A stretch of 64,000 nucleotides of DNA from Anabaena sp. FACHB-1237 (GCF_014696225.1 NZ_JACJPV010000019.1:18686-82685); one strand, 5' to 3'; shown: positions 8,746 through 18,319, numbered from the stretch's first letter. The notes: generated by a model not told the origin, from the sequence alone. Numbers and translations: made by a program.

Positions 8746-9567
8746 ATGGGGAATATTCGCGTTATTGGTCCACGTAGTTCTGGTAAAACCACTTATTTAG
8801 CCGCTTTAGCTTATCAACCAGCGAGAAATCATCATCAAAATCAAAACTTTCAAGTTCATACTCTTAATGATGATACAAAACAGTTAGCAGAAAAAGCGGA
8901 AAATATTATCATGGAGGGTGCATCATTAGAACCTACTAATAATTACGTTACAACCATTGATGATTTACGAGTTTATTCATTTCAAATAGAAGTTAAAAAA
9001 GGTTTTTCTCAAGACAAAATTAACCTGGTTGTGAGAGACTATCCAGGTGAAATATTTGAGGAATTAGAACATGGTTCATCTAACCCATTACATCAAGAAT
9101 TTATGGATGAATGTTTAGCCAAAGATGTGACTGGTTGTTTAATATTATTAACTGAGTGGAAACAAGGTACTGATAGGACTTATAGCCGAGTTTTAAAACG
9201 TTTTATTGACCAAATGGATAAACATGAACGTTCTCAAGATTTACGTTTAGCTGTGGTGATGAGTAAATGTGAAAGAGGAGAATTATGGCCGGGTAGGTTA
9301 GATCCAGAAATTGATTTGTTTGATGTCCATTTACCAGAAACAAAAAAGACTTTACAAGATGCAATTCCTAGTAAAAATCTGAACTTTTATGCTTTATCCA
9401 CCTTTGGTGTTTTAGGTCGTAATAACCCTCGTCCTAACCGTGTAGAGGAAATGGGAGCAGATGGCAAAAATTCATTTTTAAGAGAAACAAACCGATGGCG
9501 ACCCTACGGTTTAATTTCCCCTCTCTATTGGTTAAGTACAGGTAAAAGGATAAAATATGAAAGTTAG
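8746..9567 (+). CDS. P-loop GTPase-like protein 2
   Basis: 273 aa. Walker A GPRSSGKT at residues 8-15, a G3-like DYPGE near residue 106, and a G4 position reading MSKCERGELW, where the guanine-recognition Asp of NKxD is replaced by Glu in SKCE. The C-terminal RWRPYGLISPLYWLSTG is shared with the next gene, showing that they are tandem paralogues. No membrane segment. The end overlaps the next start by 11 bases, implying translational coupling. Nucleotide preference is uncertain because of the altered G4. Probably a regulatory switch for the large protein encoded two genes on. Confidence 0.75.
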   Translation: MGNIRVIGPRSSGKTTYLAALAYQPARNHHQNQNFQVHTLNDDTKQLAEKAENIIMEGASLEPTNNYVTTIDDLRVYSFQIEVKKGFSQDKINLVVRDYPGEIFEELEHGSSNPLHQEFMDECLAKDVTGCLILLTEWKQGTDRTYSRVLKRFIDQMDKHERSQDLRLAVVMSKCERGELWPGRLDPEIDLFDVHLPETKKTLQDAIPSKNLNFYALSTFGVLGRNNPRPNRVEEMGADGKNSFLRETNRWRPYGLISPLYWLSTGKRIKYES

Positions 9568-10459
9568 TACCTTAGCAAATAAGAAAGAACCGTTACAAAG
9601 TAGTGCAGTGGTGCGCGTGATAGGCGATCGCGGTTCTGGAAAAACAGCCTATATGGCTTCCTTAGCACGGTGGCCTAATGCTGATCCAAACGGAGCAGTA
9701 AAAACTGTCATTCCTGTGGGAGATGCTGCAAAATATTTAGTGGAACAAGCACAAAATATATTAGAACAGGGGTTACAATTACCACAAACTGGCTTAAACG
9801 CTAATCCAGATGAGGTTAAAGATTATACATTACAAATTACCATTACTAGACAATTTTCGTGGAAAAATCTGATAAATAGCCTGACCTCACCATTATTAAA
9901 CTTAAACGTTAGTTGTAAAGATTACGGCGGAGAGTTTTTTATTGATCTATTGCAACAAGCTGGTAAAAAAATCTTACAAGATTATATGGAAGATTGTTCC
10001 CAATCTACAGGTATAATGTTGTTAATAGATGGTACTAGCAGAAGGAAGGATCAAGAATATGCAGTAGCTTTAGATCGGTTTTTTGCTGCCCTTGATCGTA
10101 CAGATGTTAATGTAGGGAAAAGAAGAATTGCTTTAGTTTTAACCAAGTGTGAACAATCTGACCTGTGGGTAAATCGTCATAAACCCGATTTTATCGCTCC
10201 CGCAGCTTTTCCCCAGGTATGTAAAAAATTATCTACTTGGCAACAAATGGGAGGAGGTGACGTAAATTACTTTACTGCTTCCGCTTTTGGAATGTTAGGT
10301 ACTAAATATCCTGAACCTAATATTACCTTATTAACTCGTGGCCGTGATGGAGTAACAGCAGTGATCAAAAACCCCAAAAGCTGGCGGCCATTTGGTTTAG
10401 TTGCTCCCATATATTGGTTATGTACAGGCGATCGCCATAAACTATTAGAGAATGGTTAA
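9557..10459 (+). CDS. P-loop GTPase-like protein 3
   Basis: 300 aa paralogue of the preceding protein. Walker A is GDRGSGKT (about residues 23-30), the G3-like motif KDYGGEFF has the DxxG pattern, and the G4 position reads LTKCEQSDLW (TKCE instead of NKxD). The C-terminal SWRPFGLVAPIYWLCTGD matches the paralogue. The start overlaps the upstream gene by 11 bases, and the next gene begins 17 bases after the stop, so these form a tight operon. Two divergent copies suggest a heterodimeric switch, which is inference. Confidence 0.75.
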   Translation: MKVSTLANKKEPLQSSAVVRVIGDRGSGKTAYMASLARWPNADPNGAVKTVIPVGDAAKYLVEQAQNILEQGLQLPQTGLNANPDEVKDYTLQITITRQFSWKNLINSLTSPLLNLNVSCKDYGGEFFIDLLQQAGKKILQDYMEDCSQSTGIMLLIDGTSRRKDQEYAVALDRFFAALDRTDVNVGKRRIALVLTKCEQSDLWVNRHKPDFIAPAAFPQVCKKLSTWQQMGGGDVNYFTASAFGMLGTKYPEPNITLLTRGRDGVTAVIKNPKSWRPFGLVAPIYWLCTGDRHKLLENG

Positions 10460-10476
10460 TTATCAGGAATAAAGCT

Positions 10477-12600
10477 ATGAATCAATTAAATCGATCTACC
10501 ATAGAAATTCACGAATTTAGTACAGGTATTAGACCACAGGCAATAGCTACGGGTGCTTGGGTATCATTAGGCTTCACTGGACAATATATGAATAATACTA
10601 TTGATCCGATTCCTGAAGTTGTAGAGCGTTCTATTGCTAACCGTGAATTTGCGGTAGCTGAAGGTGCTTCTAGTGACCAACCCGCAATTATTGGCCGGGT
10701 AGTAGGAACAGGTGATGATACTTGGTCTGTAGTAGCAATAGTTACTAAGGGAAGGGATGAAAAAGGACGTGGTGCTTCCATGTATCGTTTTTTTCTCACT
10801 CAGGGAAGGGAAAAAGACGGGTTTCAAAATTTACGGTTAATATTAACTTGGTGGGAAAATCAAGAAAGACCAATATTTCATCCTTTTGATATTCAAGAAG
10901 TAGATAAACCTCATATATGTGATGTTGAGGAAATTTCGGCTAAATTTCATCAAGTATCACAAGAAGCTGTAGCAATTCCTGTTAATATTAATGAACCAAT
11001 ATTACTCACACCACAACAGGAATACGACTTACAAACCATCAATGTTTTAGCATTGAAAAAATATAATACTAATGTGAAATATGATAATTATCAACCTTTT
11101 TCTTGGGCGTATAATGTAGAAGCATTAGAAAAACCAGAGCGTTTTTTAGTAATTCATGCTGCTTCAGAAAAAGCCTATCAATTATTAGAAAGAGCGATTA
11201 ATAAAGCACCAAGATTATTAATATCTTCGGCTGTTACAGATGAGGAAGCTATTAAGTCAGCGATACGCGGTTTAACAACTAATTCTCAAATTAAACCAGA
11301 TAATGTAAAAGTGATAGTAGAGGCTTTACAAAATAATCAACTTACTTCAGACTATTGGCATAGTTTATTTGATGCACAGGGAGCAACAACGGCAATTAGT
11401 CAAAAAATTTATAGTCCACAAATGGTAAGATTGATTACTTTGAGGGCGATCGTAATTCCAGATACAATGTTAGAATTTTTGAGTTTTTTAAATATTAAAC
11501 CTGGTCAAAAACCTGACGAAAATCAAGCTATTTCTTTAGAATTTCAAAAGGCTATTCGGCGTGATTTACCTAAAGATAAACTGGCAAATAGTATTAAATC
11601 TTTGTTACCGGAATTGTTAAAGAAATCGTCAAAAATTACGCCAGAAGGTGTTAAATGGTTATTGGTAAGTAATGATAGTGTTTGGGCATCTGGATGTAAA
11701 CAATTTATTGAAGATATTGTAGCTGATTTGCAGTTAATTTTCAGTCATTTAAAACATAATACTCCTCCTTCATCTGAGTTATATAAATGTCCTCCTAAAA
11801 CTTGGGAAATTTTAATCAAAAATCGCAAATATATCTACTCAAAATCATATAGTATTAAGCAAGAAGAATACAGTTCTTTTGCTAAGTTATTTGAGAGTTT
11901 GGAATACTATTCACTTGCTGCTTATTTTTATCAAGTTAGTGAAGGTATAGTACCTAAAGATGTATTTGAGGGACTTCCACATAGACGTAATTCTCCTGTG
12001 GAAATTTTAGGTTTGTGTATTGAAAGAGAAACCACTTTTTTTGAAAGTATTATTATTTTTTTATTACAGGAGTATATTGTGCCAATTCAATTTGTTATTA
12101 CCTTATCAATTTTCCTCTCACTTTTGTCTTTTACAGGTGGTGTACTGGTAGGTAGATTAAATAATCCAAAGATTGCAGAAACAGTCGTATCATCATCACC
12201 AACAAATACAAATGGTGATCAAACTGAAATAACTAATGAATTAAAATCAAAAGCAAGTAACGAGTTCCAAAAAACCCAGGACGCAATTAATGAAATTATC
12301 AACAATATCAAGAAGGCAAAAAAGAATGCACAACAAAGTGAAATTATAAAACAGATTATAGAGGTTCTAAAGTTACCAGAAAATTTTGAATATGACACAA
12401 CACAGTACGCAGGACAAAAAAGAAATGAATTTATAGAAGCAATATATAAATATCAACAAAACAATGGTTTTAACAACTGCGACGGAATTATTTCACCAAA
12501 AGGAGAAACAGCTACAAAATTAGAACAAGATGTAACTAAAAAAATACAAGATGTAACTAAAAAAACAAAAGCAAATCCTAAACGAATAAACAACCCATGA
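10477..12600 (+). CDS. Large GTPase-associated protein with one membrane helix
   Basis: 707 aa, not recognised with confidence. The first 130 residues form a compact domain (WVSLGFTGQYMN, ANREFAVAEGASS, AIIGRVVGTG, VVAIVTKGRDEKGR). It resembles the N-terminal module of GTPase-associated (GAP1-type) proteins described beside prokaryotic TRAFAC GTPases, a tentative match made from memory. The middle is helical. A membrane helix lies at about 540-560 (VITLSIFLSLLSFTGGVLVG), and the C-terminal 150 residues are Lys/Asn-rich and coiled. It follows the GTPase pair by 17 bases and overlaps the next gene as ATGA. The likely role is effector or scaffold for the GTPases at the membrane. Confidence 0.55.
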   Translation: MNQLNRSTIEIHEFSTGIRPQAIATGAWVSLGFTGQYMNNTIDPIPEVVERSIANREFAVAEGASSDQPAIIGRVVGTGDDTWSVVAIVTKGRDEKGRGASMYRFFLTQGREKDGFQNLRLILTWWENQERPIFHPFDIQEVDKPHICDVEEISAKFHQVSQEAVAIPVNINEPILLTPQQEYDLQTINVLALKKYNTNVKYDNYQPFSWAYNVEALEKPERFLVIHAASEKAYQLLERAINKAPRLLISSAVTDEEAIKSAIRGLTTNSQIKPDNVKVIVEALQNNQLTSDYWHSLFDAQGATTAISQKIYSPQMVRLITLRAIVIPDTMLEFLSFLNIKPGQKPDENQAISLEFQKAIRRDLPKDKLANSIKSLLPELLKKSSKITPEGVKWLLVSNDSVWASGCKQFIEDIVADLQLIFSHLKHNTPPSSELYKCPPKTWEILIKNRKYIYSKSYSIKQEEYSSFAKLFESLEYYSLAAYFYQVSEGIVPKDVFEGLPHRRNSPVEILGLCIERETTFFESIIIFLLQEYIVPIQFVITLSIFLSLLSFTGGVLVGRLNNPKIAETVVSSSPTNTNGDQTEITNELKSKASNEFQKTQDAINEIINNIKKAKKNAQQSEIIKQIIEVLKLPENFEYDTTQYAGQKRNEFIEAIYKYQQNNGFNNCDGIISPKGETATKLEQDVTKKIQDVTKKTKANPKRINNP

Positions 12601-13748
12601 GAATCTACCTTTACATCCTAGCAGGAATCACATCAGCTTTAATAGGCTGGAACATCGGGCAATTTTTCCTCACCGATATAGGACTATTCAAAGAATATCC
12701 AGAAATCACCTTATTTCCTTGTATAGCCATTGCCCTAGCTTGTGGAATGGTCATCAACGAAATATTTATTAGCAACCCCACAAGGCCAAAACTCAGCTTG
12801 AGAATAGCCAAAACACCCCTATTAATTGCCCTGGGTTTAGGCACATTAGCTGGGTTAATTTCAGGAGTCATATCTCAAATATTATTCCTGCCACAAATTC
12901 ACTTTCCTGCCCCTATAGTTAGAATCATTGGTTGGCTATTAATAGGCGTTTCTGTGGGGCTTGCAGAAGGCTTAACTTGGCGCTGGCATAGTATGGAAGC
13001 AGGTGATCCCAAACGCTTTTGGCACAGATTTAAAATTAGTGTATTTGGTGCTAGTACAGCTAGTTTATTTGCTGCGGCAATATTTGAAATTATCCGCACC
13101 ATAGGAGAAGTAACATCAGATTTTAAAGGAATTGAAGACCCTTTAGGATTTTCCATTTTAGGTTTATTACTAGGTTTAACATTTAGTATTACCAACTCTC
13201 CCAGTTATTTAGGTGCTTTAAGGGCTGGTACTGGCTTTGAATACACAGGAGAAAATTATGCAGATTTTGACCCTAACGCCCCAATTTCTAATCAAAAAAT
13301 TCCCTGTATTGATAAATCAATTCTCCGATTTGTTAATGATGGCAATGCTTATGAAATTGAAGAAGGTTTATCAATTCAATTACCCAGTAATGGTATAATT
13401 AGAATAGGTTCTTCTGTGCAAAAATCAAATATTTATATTCCTGATTTACCCCTTCATGTAGCTGATTTAGTCATCGAAAAACGTGATGCTATCTTAACTC
13501 CTAACCCAGTGGCTTATAAGTTCATTGAAGTTAATGGTCAAAGATTGACTTCTCGTGATAGTATTCGCCTCAAACATAATTACGTATTAACCTTTTATCC
13601 AGATCCAACAACTCAAAATACAACTACCAATGTCACAACTACTCAACTCAAAACTCAAAATGTTAATCAAACCCAACAACCGCAACAAAGACCCCAAAAA
13701 ATCTACCGCTTTGTTTACTATAATCGCTTCCTTGACCCCCAGGCTTAG
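12597..13748 (+). CDS. Six-helix membrane protein with FHA-like C-terminal domain
   Basis: 383 aa. About six hydrophobic segments fill residues 1-205. The soluble tail from about 215 has an FHA-like strand pattern (GIIRIGSSVQKSNIYIPD, then ADLVIEKRDAIL, then FIEVNGQRL), but the Arg, Ser and His phosphothreonine contacts are degenerate. The end is a Thr/Gln-rich stretch. The start overlaps the previous stop as ATGA. It could anchor the GTPase complex and the FHA/kinase relay in the membrane, an inference. No transporter family is recognised. Confidence 0.7.
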   Translation: MRIYLYILAGITSALIGWNIGQFFLTDIGLFKEYPEITLFPCIAIALACGMVINEIFISNPTRPKLSLRIAKTPLLIALGLGTLAGLISGVISQILFLPQIHFPAPIVRIIGWLLIGVSVGLAEGLTWRWHSMEAGDPKRFWHRFKISVFGASTASLFAAAIFEIIRTIGEVTSDFKGIEDPLGFSILGLLLGLTFSITNSPSYLGALRAGTGFEYTGENYADFDPNAPISNQKIPCIDKSILRFVNDGNAYEIEEGLSIQLPSNGIIRIGSSVQKSNIYIPDLPLHVADLVIEKRDAILTPNPVAYKFIEVNGQRLTSRDSIRLKHNYVLTFYPDPTTQNTTTNVTTTQLKTQNVNQTQQPQQRPQKIYRFVYYNRFLDPQA

Positions 13749-14997
13749 TTGGAGACTCATTTTATCATTTTTGATGATTACTGGCTTGATTTCGCCTATT
13801 TTTGCCCAAACAAATTCAGCAACAAAATTAGCGGAAATAGTGGGAAATCCTGAAGTTAATGATGATAAAATCACTGTGAGAATGAAAATTAAAAATAAAG
13901 ATGAAAGACCTATAATGGGTTTACAAGATACAGATTTCAAATTATTTGTAAATGACAAAGAACTGTCATTTAAAAGTCAAGATTGGAAAAGTCCCGATGA
14001 AAGTGTACCACCTCCAGCGTGGATTGTCGTATTATTAGATTTTAGTGGTAGTATGAATAAACCAGACAGTCTAGGAGGTAAAAAAATTACTGGTGCAATT
14101 AACGCTATTCGCAGCTTTAGAAAAATTTCCAGTGAGAGAGGAGGAAGCACTAATATTGCGATAGTTCCCTTTGGAAAATCTGGTCCTAATTGTGAAGGTT
14201 ATACAGTCAATAAAGATACTCTTGATAAATTCTTTTTAGCAAATGACTTTAAATTACAAAATTCCCTGGACTATTTAGCAAGTATCAAACCTTGTGCTTC
14301 TACCGATTTATATCAACCCTTAACTCAAGCAGTGAGGTTTTTAGGAAATACTAAAGATCCTCGTTTTTATCCAAAGGATAATTTTCTTAATACTCAACCC
14401 AGACTGGCAATTATTTTGCTATCAGACGGTTATCATAATGCGTCTAATGAAGCAGAAGATTTTGCCACTCTTAGTACTTTATTAAAACGCAATACTAATA
14501 TTACTGTACATACTTTGGGTTATGGTTTAACACCACAAGAATTAGGAAGAAAATATAAGTTGGGTAGGCCAGCAGCTCGTCAGGATATTGGTACAGGAAA
14601 TAAAAAAGTTCCTGAAGATGAATTTGTAGATCAAAAAAGGTTAGCAGAAATTGCCAAATTAACAGGAGGAATTGCCGAATTTTCAGGAAATGCGGAAGCT
14701 ATTGCAGAAAATTTGAAATTATTTATGAATGCTTTATTAGGAGAGTATGAAATTAGTTATATTCAACCTAATGCGGAACGTGGTTCTCAACACAATGTCA
14801 GAGTACAAGTGAAGACTCCCATAGGTTTATTAAAGTCAGAAAAAAAGAGTTATAGAATCAGAGGTATTGGGCGATCTTTACCCTTAGAAAATCGCTTAAT
14901 TATGATTTTTTGCATCCTCTTCTTAACAGGAATTGGTGGAGTATTACCCTTTTATTACTGGGGTAAATATTTAAAACAAGAAGCATTTAGGGATTAA
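13660..14997 (+). CDS. Secreted or membrane-tethered VWA-domain protein
   Basis: About 445 aa. A hydrophobic export signal (LILSFLMITGLISPIFAQ) leads a von Willebrand factor A domain with the MIDAS motif DFSGSM, a Thr-containing loop (ASTDLYQPL) and ILLSDGYHN. A membrane helix near the C-terminus (LIMIFCILFLTGIGGVL) leaves a short basic tail inside, so the VWA domain faces the periplasm. The start is uncertain: ATG at 13630 or 13660 overlaps the upstream gene by 90-120 bases, while TTG at 13732 would give a textbook signal peptide (MTPRLSWRLILS) and a 17-base overlap. VWA domains bind partners through Mg2+. It probably works with the lipoproteins that follow. Confidence 0.8.
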   Translation: MLIKPNNRNKDPKKSTALFTIIASLTPRLSWRLILSFLMITGLISPIFAQTNSATKLAEIVGNPEVNDDKITVRMKIKNKDERPIMGLQDTDFKLFVNDKELSFKSQDWKSPDESVPPPAWIVVLLDFSGSMNKPDSLGGKKITGAINAIRSFRKISSERGGSTNIAIVPFGKSGPNCEGYTVNKDTLDKFFLANDFKLQNSLDYLASIKPCASTDLYQPLTQAVRFLGNTKDPRFYPKDNFLNTQPRLAIILLSDGYHNASNEAEDFATLSTLLKRNTNITVHTLGYGLTPQELGRKYKLGRPAARQDIGTGNKKVPEDEFVDQKRLAEIAKLTGGIAEFSGNAEAIAENLKLFMNALLGEYEISYIQPNAERGSQHNVRVQVKTPIGLLKSEKKSYRIRGIGRSLPLENRLIMIFCILFLTGIGGVLPFYYWGKYLKQEAFRD

Positions 14998-15016
14998 TTA
15001 TAGATAGAGGTTAAAT

Positions 15017-16048
15017 ATGATGAATAATTTGATGAAAAATCACAGTGTAAATAATATCTCACTAATACCAATTATCTCAATTATCTTATTAATGGGAGGC
15101 TGTAACTATATACCACAGACTAATTCTTCTTGTACAAGTCAACCTACTGGTTCATTAGATAGTAAAAACGTGAAAAATATTCAACTTTCATCTCAAGTTA
15201 TCACAGAAACAGGACAAGTAAGTACAAATCAATATGTCGGATATACATTTACAGCTAAACCTGGGGATAAGTTAAATTACCAAACTCAGGATAATATTTG
15301 TATTTGGGTTTATGCACCTAATAATCAATTAATTACCACTAAAGATTTATCACAAACAGGTAAATATATTATTCAAGTTTCTGCACTACAAGGAGTTACT
15401 ACATTTTCCCTAGCAATGAATATAGAAAATCAAATAAATGCAACAAAAATAACTCGTTCTGTATCATCAACTCCTCCTGTATTATCTTCTGTAAAATCTC
15501 AAGATAATAAAGACATGAATATAGAAAATCAAATAAATGCAACAAAAATAACTCGTCCTGTATCATCAACTCCTCCTGTATTATCTTCTGTAAAATCTCA
15601 AGATAATAAAGACACAGATACAGAAGAAACTAAAAATAATTCTGTAGATAAATCTGAGAAAGTTGATAATAATAACAATCAAACTGATACTAATAGTGAT
15701 AGTACTAATAGTGATAGAATTTCTCCAGTACAAGCCGTACAAAACTACTATAATAATCTTAATAAATCTGATTATGAAAATGCTTGGAATATTCTAAGTT
15801 ACAGAATGCAAACAGATACAGAAGCTCATCCTAATGGATATGATTCATATTTAGAATGGTGGAAACAAGTGGATAATATAGATACTCGATTATTAAGAAC
15901 TAAAAATAATGGAGATAATGCTACAGTTACCATTAGATGTAAATACACTTTAGCTTCTGGGAGAAAAATTAGTTCAAGAGTTAAATATTACCTCATTTGG
16001 AATAGTGACAATAACAACTGGAAAATCAATCATGTAGAACGTATTTAA
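15017..16048 (+). CDS. Lipoprotein 1 of a three-paralogue set, NTF2-like tail
   Basis: 343 aa. Signal peptide ending in lipobox LMGGC, so it is lipid-anchored outside the inner membrane. An N-terminal module (PTGSLDSKNVKNIQLSS to about residue 135, with YVGYTFTAKPGDKL and ICIWVYAPNNQ) is shared by all three lipoproteins of this set and resembles a PPC-type beta domain. A low-complexity linker carries a 33-residue duplication. The last 110 residues (AVQNYYNNLNKSDYENAWNI, YLEWWKQVDNI) look like an NTF2/SnoaL-like fold. There is a 19-base gap from the VWA gene. A role as extracytoplasmic sensor or binding protein is inferred. Confidence 0.75.
   Translation: MMNNLMKNHSVNNISLIPIISIILLMGGCNYIPQTNSSCTSQPTGSLDSKNVKNIQLSSQVITETGQVSTNQYVGYTFTAKPGDKLNYQTQDNICIWVYAPNNQLITTKDLSQTGKYIIQVSALQGVTTFSLAMNIENQINATKITRSVSSTPPVLSSVKSQDNKDMNIENQINATKITRPVSSTPPVLSSVKSQDNKDTDTEETKNNSVDKSEKVDNNNNQTDTNSDSTNSDRISPVQAVQNYYNNLNKSDYENAWNILSYRMQTDTEAHPNGYDSYLEWWKQVDNIDTRLLRTKNNGDNATVTIRCKYTLASGRKISSRVKYYLIWNSDNNNWKINHVERI
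15416..15613 (+). repeat. 99-base tandem duplication inside the lipoprotein 1 gene
   Basis: Two adjacent 99-base units (15416-15514 and 15515-15613), each coding 33 residues from MNIENQINATK to SQDNKD. They differ by one base that changes Ser to Pro. The frame is kept, so the duplication is recent and tolerated, lengthening the linker. Confidence 0.9.
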
Positions 16049-16057
16049 TTAAGTATT

Positions 16058-16122
16058 AAATCAAGTAATTAAATCAAGTAATTAAATCAAGTAATTAAAT
16101 CAAGTAATTAAATCAAGTAATT
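16058..16122. repeat. Five tandem 13-base repeats
   Basis: AAATCAAGTAATT repeated exactly five times in the gap between lipoprotein genes 1 and 2. It is a simple short tandem repeat and could vary the spacing of a promoter or leader. Confidence 0.9.
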
Positions 16123-16147
16123 AAATTAAACTTCATGGTTAAATAGT

Positions 16148-17011
16148 ATGATAATAAAAATCAGAAAAATATTATGTATAGGAATACTAATCAATATGTT
16201 AATTAGCGGATGTATTCCAAACAATTCTACTAGTAAATGTCCAGATAAACCAGTAGGTTCATTAGATAGTAAAAATGTGAAAAATATTCAACTTTCATCT
16301 CAAATTACCACAGAAACAGGACAAGTAAGACAAGATAAATATGTAGGATATACATTTACCGCAAATGCTGGACAAAAATTAACTTATCAAACTAATGATG
16401 ATATTTGTATTTGGGTTTATGCACCAAATAATGATATTATTAATAGTAAAGATTTGTCACAAACTGGTAAATATACTATTCAAATTGCTGCACCTCAAGG
16501 AGTGAGAAATTTTGAATTTAAGTTAGGTTTAGATATTATTCAACCATTAGCTAGTAATGCAGAAATACCCAAACCAATAAGGAAAACTAAACCAGAAATA
16601 ACTACAGAACCAACACCAGAAACCACTACAGAACCAACCCCAAAAATAACTACAGAACCAACCCCAGAAATAACTACAGAAAATAGAATAGAACCTGAAA
16701 AATTTGTGAGAGATCATTATATATCATTAAATAACCGAGAATACAATCAAACATGGCATAATCTTTCTCAAAGGTTTCAAAATGAAGTCGGTAGTTATTC
16801 TCAATATGAAGAATGGTGGAATAAAGTTAGAGAAATTAGAATTGGTAATATCACAAGTATCAAACAAAGTAAAAATACAGCTATAGTAGATGCTGATTTA
16901 TGGTATTTTATGAATGATGGTAAAGATTTTAAAGATACTAATAATCGTATTTATTTAATTTGGAGTTATGATAGTAAAACTTGGTTATTTTATCGCAAAT
17001 CACCAGCTTAA
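16148..17011 (+). CDS. Lipoprotein 2 of the paralogous set
   Basis: 287 aa. Signal peptide with lipobox LISGC. It shares the N-terminal beta module of lipoprotein 1 almost word for word (GSLDSKNVKNIQLSS, YVGYTFTAN, DICIWVYAPNN). The linker is a Thr/Pro/Glu repeat of nine residues (TTEPTPEIT type, about four units). The C-terminal domain (FVRDHYISLNNREYNQTWHN, YEEWWNKV) is again NTF2-like. It presumably sits outside the membrane beside its paralogues. The binding partner is unknown. Confidence 0.75.
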   Translation: MIIKIRKILCIGILINMLISGCIPNNSTSKCPDKPVGSLDSKNVKNIQLSSQITTETGQVRQDKYVGYTFTANAGQKLTYQTNDDICIWVYAPNNDIINSKDLSQTGKYTIQIAAPQGVRNFEFKLGLDIIQPLASNAEIPKPIRKTKPEITTEPTPETTTEPTPKITTEPTPEITTENRIEPEKFVRDHYISLNNREYNQTWHNLSQRFQNEVGSYSQYEEWWNKVREIRIGNITSIKQSKNTAIVDADLWYFMNDGKDFKDTNNRIYLIWSYDSKTWLFYRKSPA

Positions 17012-17065
17012 TTATAAGATTTATTAAAAATTTAGTTTAAAGATCATCAAACAACAGAAAATAAA

Positions 17066-17896
17066 ATGAAAAAAATCTCCTCTTTCTCACTTTTATTAAC
17101 TATGACTACAGCATCTACTATTCTATATGGATGTAATAGTTCTGAGACTTCATCCCAAAAATCATCATCTGCAATTAACTCTATCATTAAACCTGCAACT
17201 TGTCCAAAACAACCTAATATCGCTTTACAAGCAAAAAATGTGGAAGAAATTACCCTTAGTGATACAATATTAAATAAATCAGGTAATGTGAGTGATAATC
17301 AAGCTATTGGTTATAAATTTACTGCCCAAAAAGGAGAAAGAATAAGTTTATCTACAAGTAATAGTAATATTTGTATATGGGTTTATAGTCCTGATAATCA
17401 AATTATCTCAGGAGGGAAATTACCAACCACAGGAAAATATATTATGCAAATTTCTGCATTACAAGGACAACAAAATTTTGATATACAATTACAATTATTA
17501 GATATTGTTTTAACACAAGATATGGCTTTAAATATCGTGCAAAAATGGTACAGTGCTAAACCTAAAATATTTGCACCTCCCTTTGATACTAGTCTTGCGG
17601 AAGGCATAACTACAGGTAATTTCTATCAAAATTTAATTAGTGATGAAGGTTCAGTCGCTTGGTTAAAAAAGTATGATAGTTATTATGAATATAAAGAATC
17701 TAAAATAGTGCAAGTGAGGAATTTTAGAAGTAATGAAGATTCGGGTTTGATTAATGTTCAAGTGGTAGAAGAACTTTATCTTCATGGACCAAAAGGAATT
17801 GATCAAAAAAATTCAGGAAGATTTATAATCAATGGTACATATTATTTTATCAGAGATAATGGAGTATGGAAAATTAGTGATGTTAAAAAAATATAA
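17066..17896 (+). CDS. Lipoprotein 3, with ARC6/IMS-like C-terminal domain
   Basis: 276 aa. Signal peptide with lipobox ILYGC. The N-terminal module matches the other two lipoproteins (IGYKFTAQKGERIS, ICIWVYSPDNQ). The C-terminal half differs: ALNIVQKWYSAKPKIFAPPF, the YYEYKESKIVQV segment and GVWKISDV resemble the IMS domain found at the end of the chloroplast division protein ARC6 and in many cyanobacterial proteins. The set thus varies the C-terminal head while keeping the N-terminal module. Extracytoplasmic location is inferred from the lipobox. Confidence 0.72.
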   Translation: MKKISSFSLLLTMTTASTILYGCNSSETSSQKSSSAINSIIKPATCPKQPNIALQAKNVEEITLSDTILNKSGNVSDNQAIGYKFTAQKGERISLSTSNSNICIWVYSPDNQIISGGKLPTTGKYIMQISALQGQQNFDIQLQLLDIVLTQDMALNIVQKWYSAKPKIFAPPFDTSLAEGITTGNFYQNLISDEGSVAWLKKYDSYYEYKESKIVQVRNFRSNEDSGLINVQVVEELYLHGPKGIDQKNSGRFIINGTYYFIRDNGVWKISDVKKI

Positions 17897-17935
17897 AACT
17901 TATTAAAATTTATGGTAAAATCATGAGGTGCAATT

Positions 17936-18319
17936 ATGGTAAAATATTCATTTACTCTCACAGTCAAAGATACCAAGGAACAATACACTTATGCGTTAGA
18001 CTTAAATTATCAACAAGAAAATTCTCCTGAAGATATTTTTATTCCCCAAGTTCGGGAAAACCTGAGAAGCGCGTTACAAAATCAAAGTCAATGTGCCATC
18101 AGAAATAATCATCTAAACCACATTATCCAAACTTGGATACAAGACATCAAAGAAGGTTTTAGAAATAGTGGACTTACTCTCAGTTTACCTTTATTAAGTG
18201 AAACAAATATGGAAGATTTACATGAAACTGGTTATCAAGATTTACCCGTGATCATTCCTCCTAATTTATCAAAATTAGAACCAGAAATGGGGATGTTACC
18301 ACCTTTGAATTTTTGTTAA
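17936..18319 (+). CDS. Small protein of unknown function within the VWA operon
   Basis: 127 aa with no recognised domain, no signal peptide and no membrane helix. The first 45 residues look like a beta sandwich edge (YSFTLTVKDTKEQYTYALDL), the rest is mixed and ends Pro-rich. It lies between the lipoproteins and the cytoplasmic VWA gene on the same strand, so it is probably a cytoplasmic partner of the latter. Confidence 0.6.
   Translation: MVKYSFTLTVKDTKEQYTYALDLNYQQENSPEDIFIPQVRENLRSALQNQSQCAIRNNHLNHIIQTWIQDIKEGFRNSGLTLSLPLLSETNMEDLHETGYQDLPVIIPPNLSKLEPEMGMLPPLNFC

Noticed and set aside
16058..16122. Iterons of a replication origin
   Set aside because: Only a simple 13-base tandem repeat between lipoprotein genes, with no DnaA boxes or rep gene.
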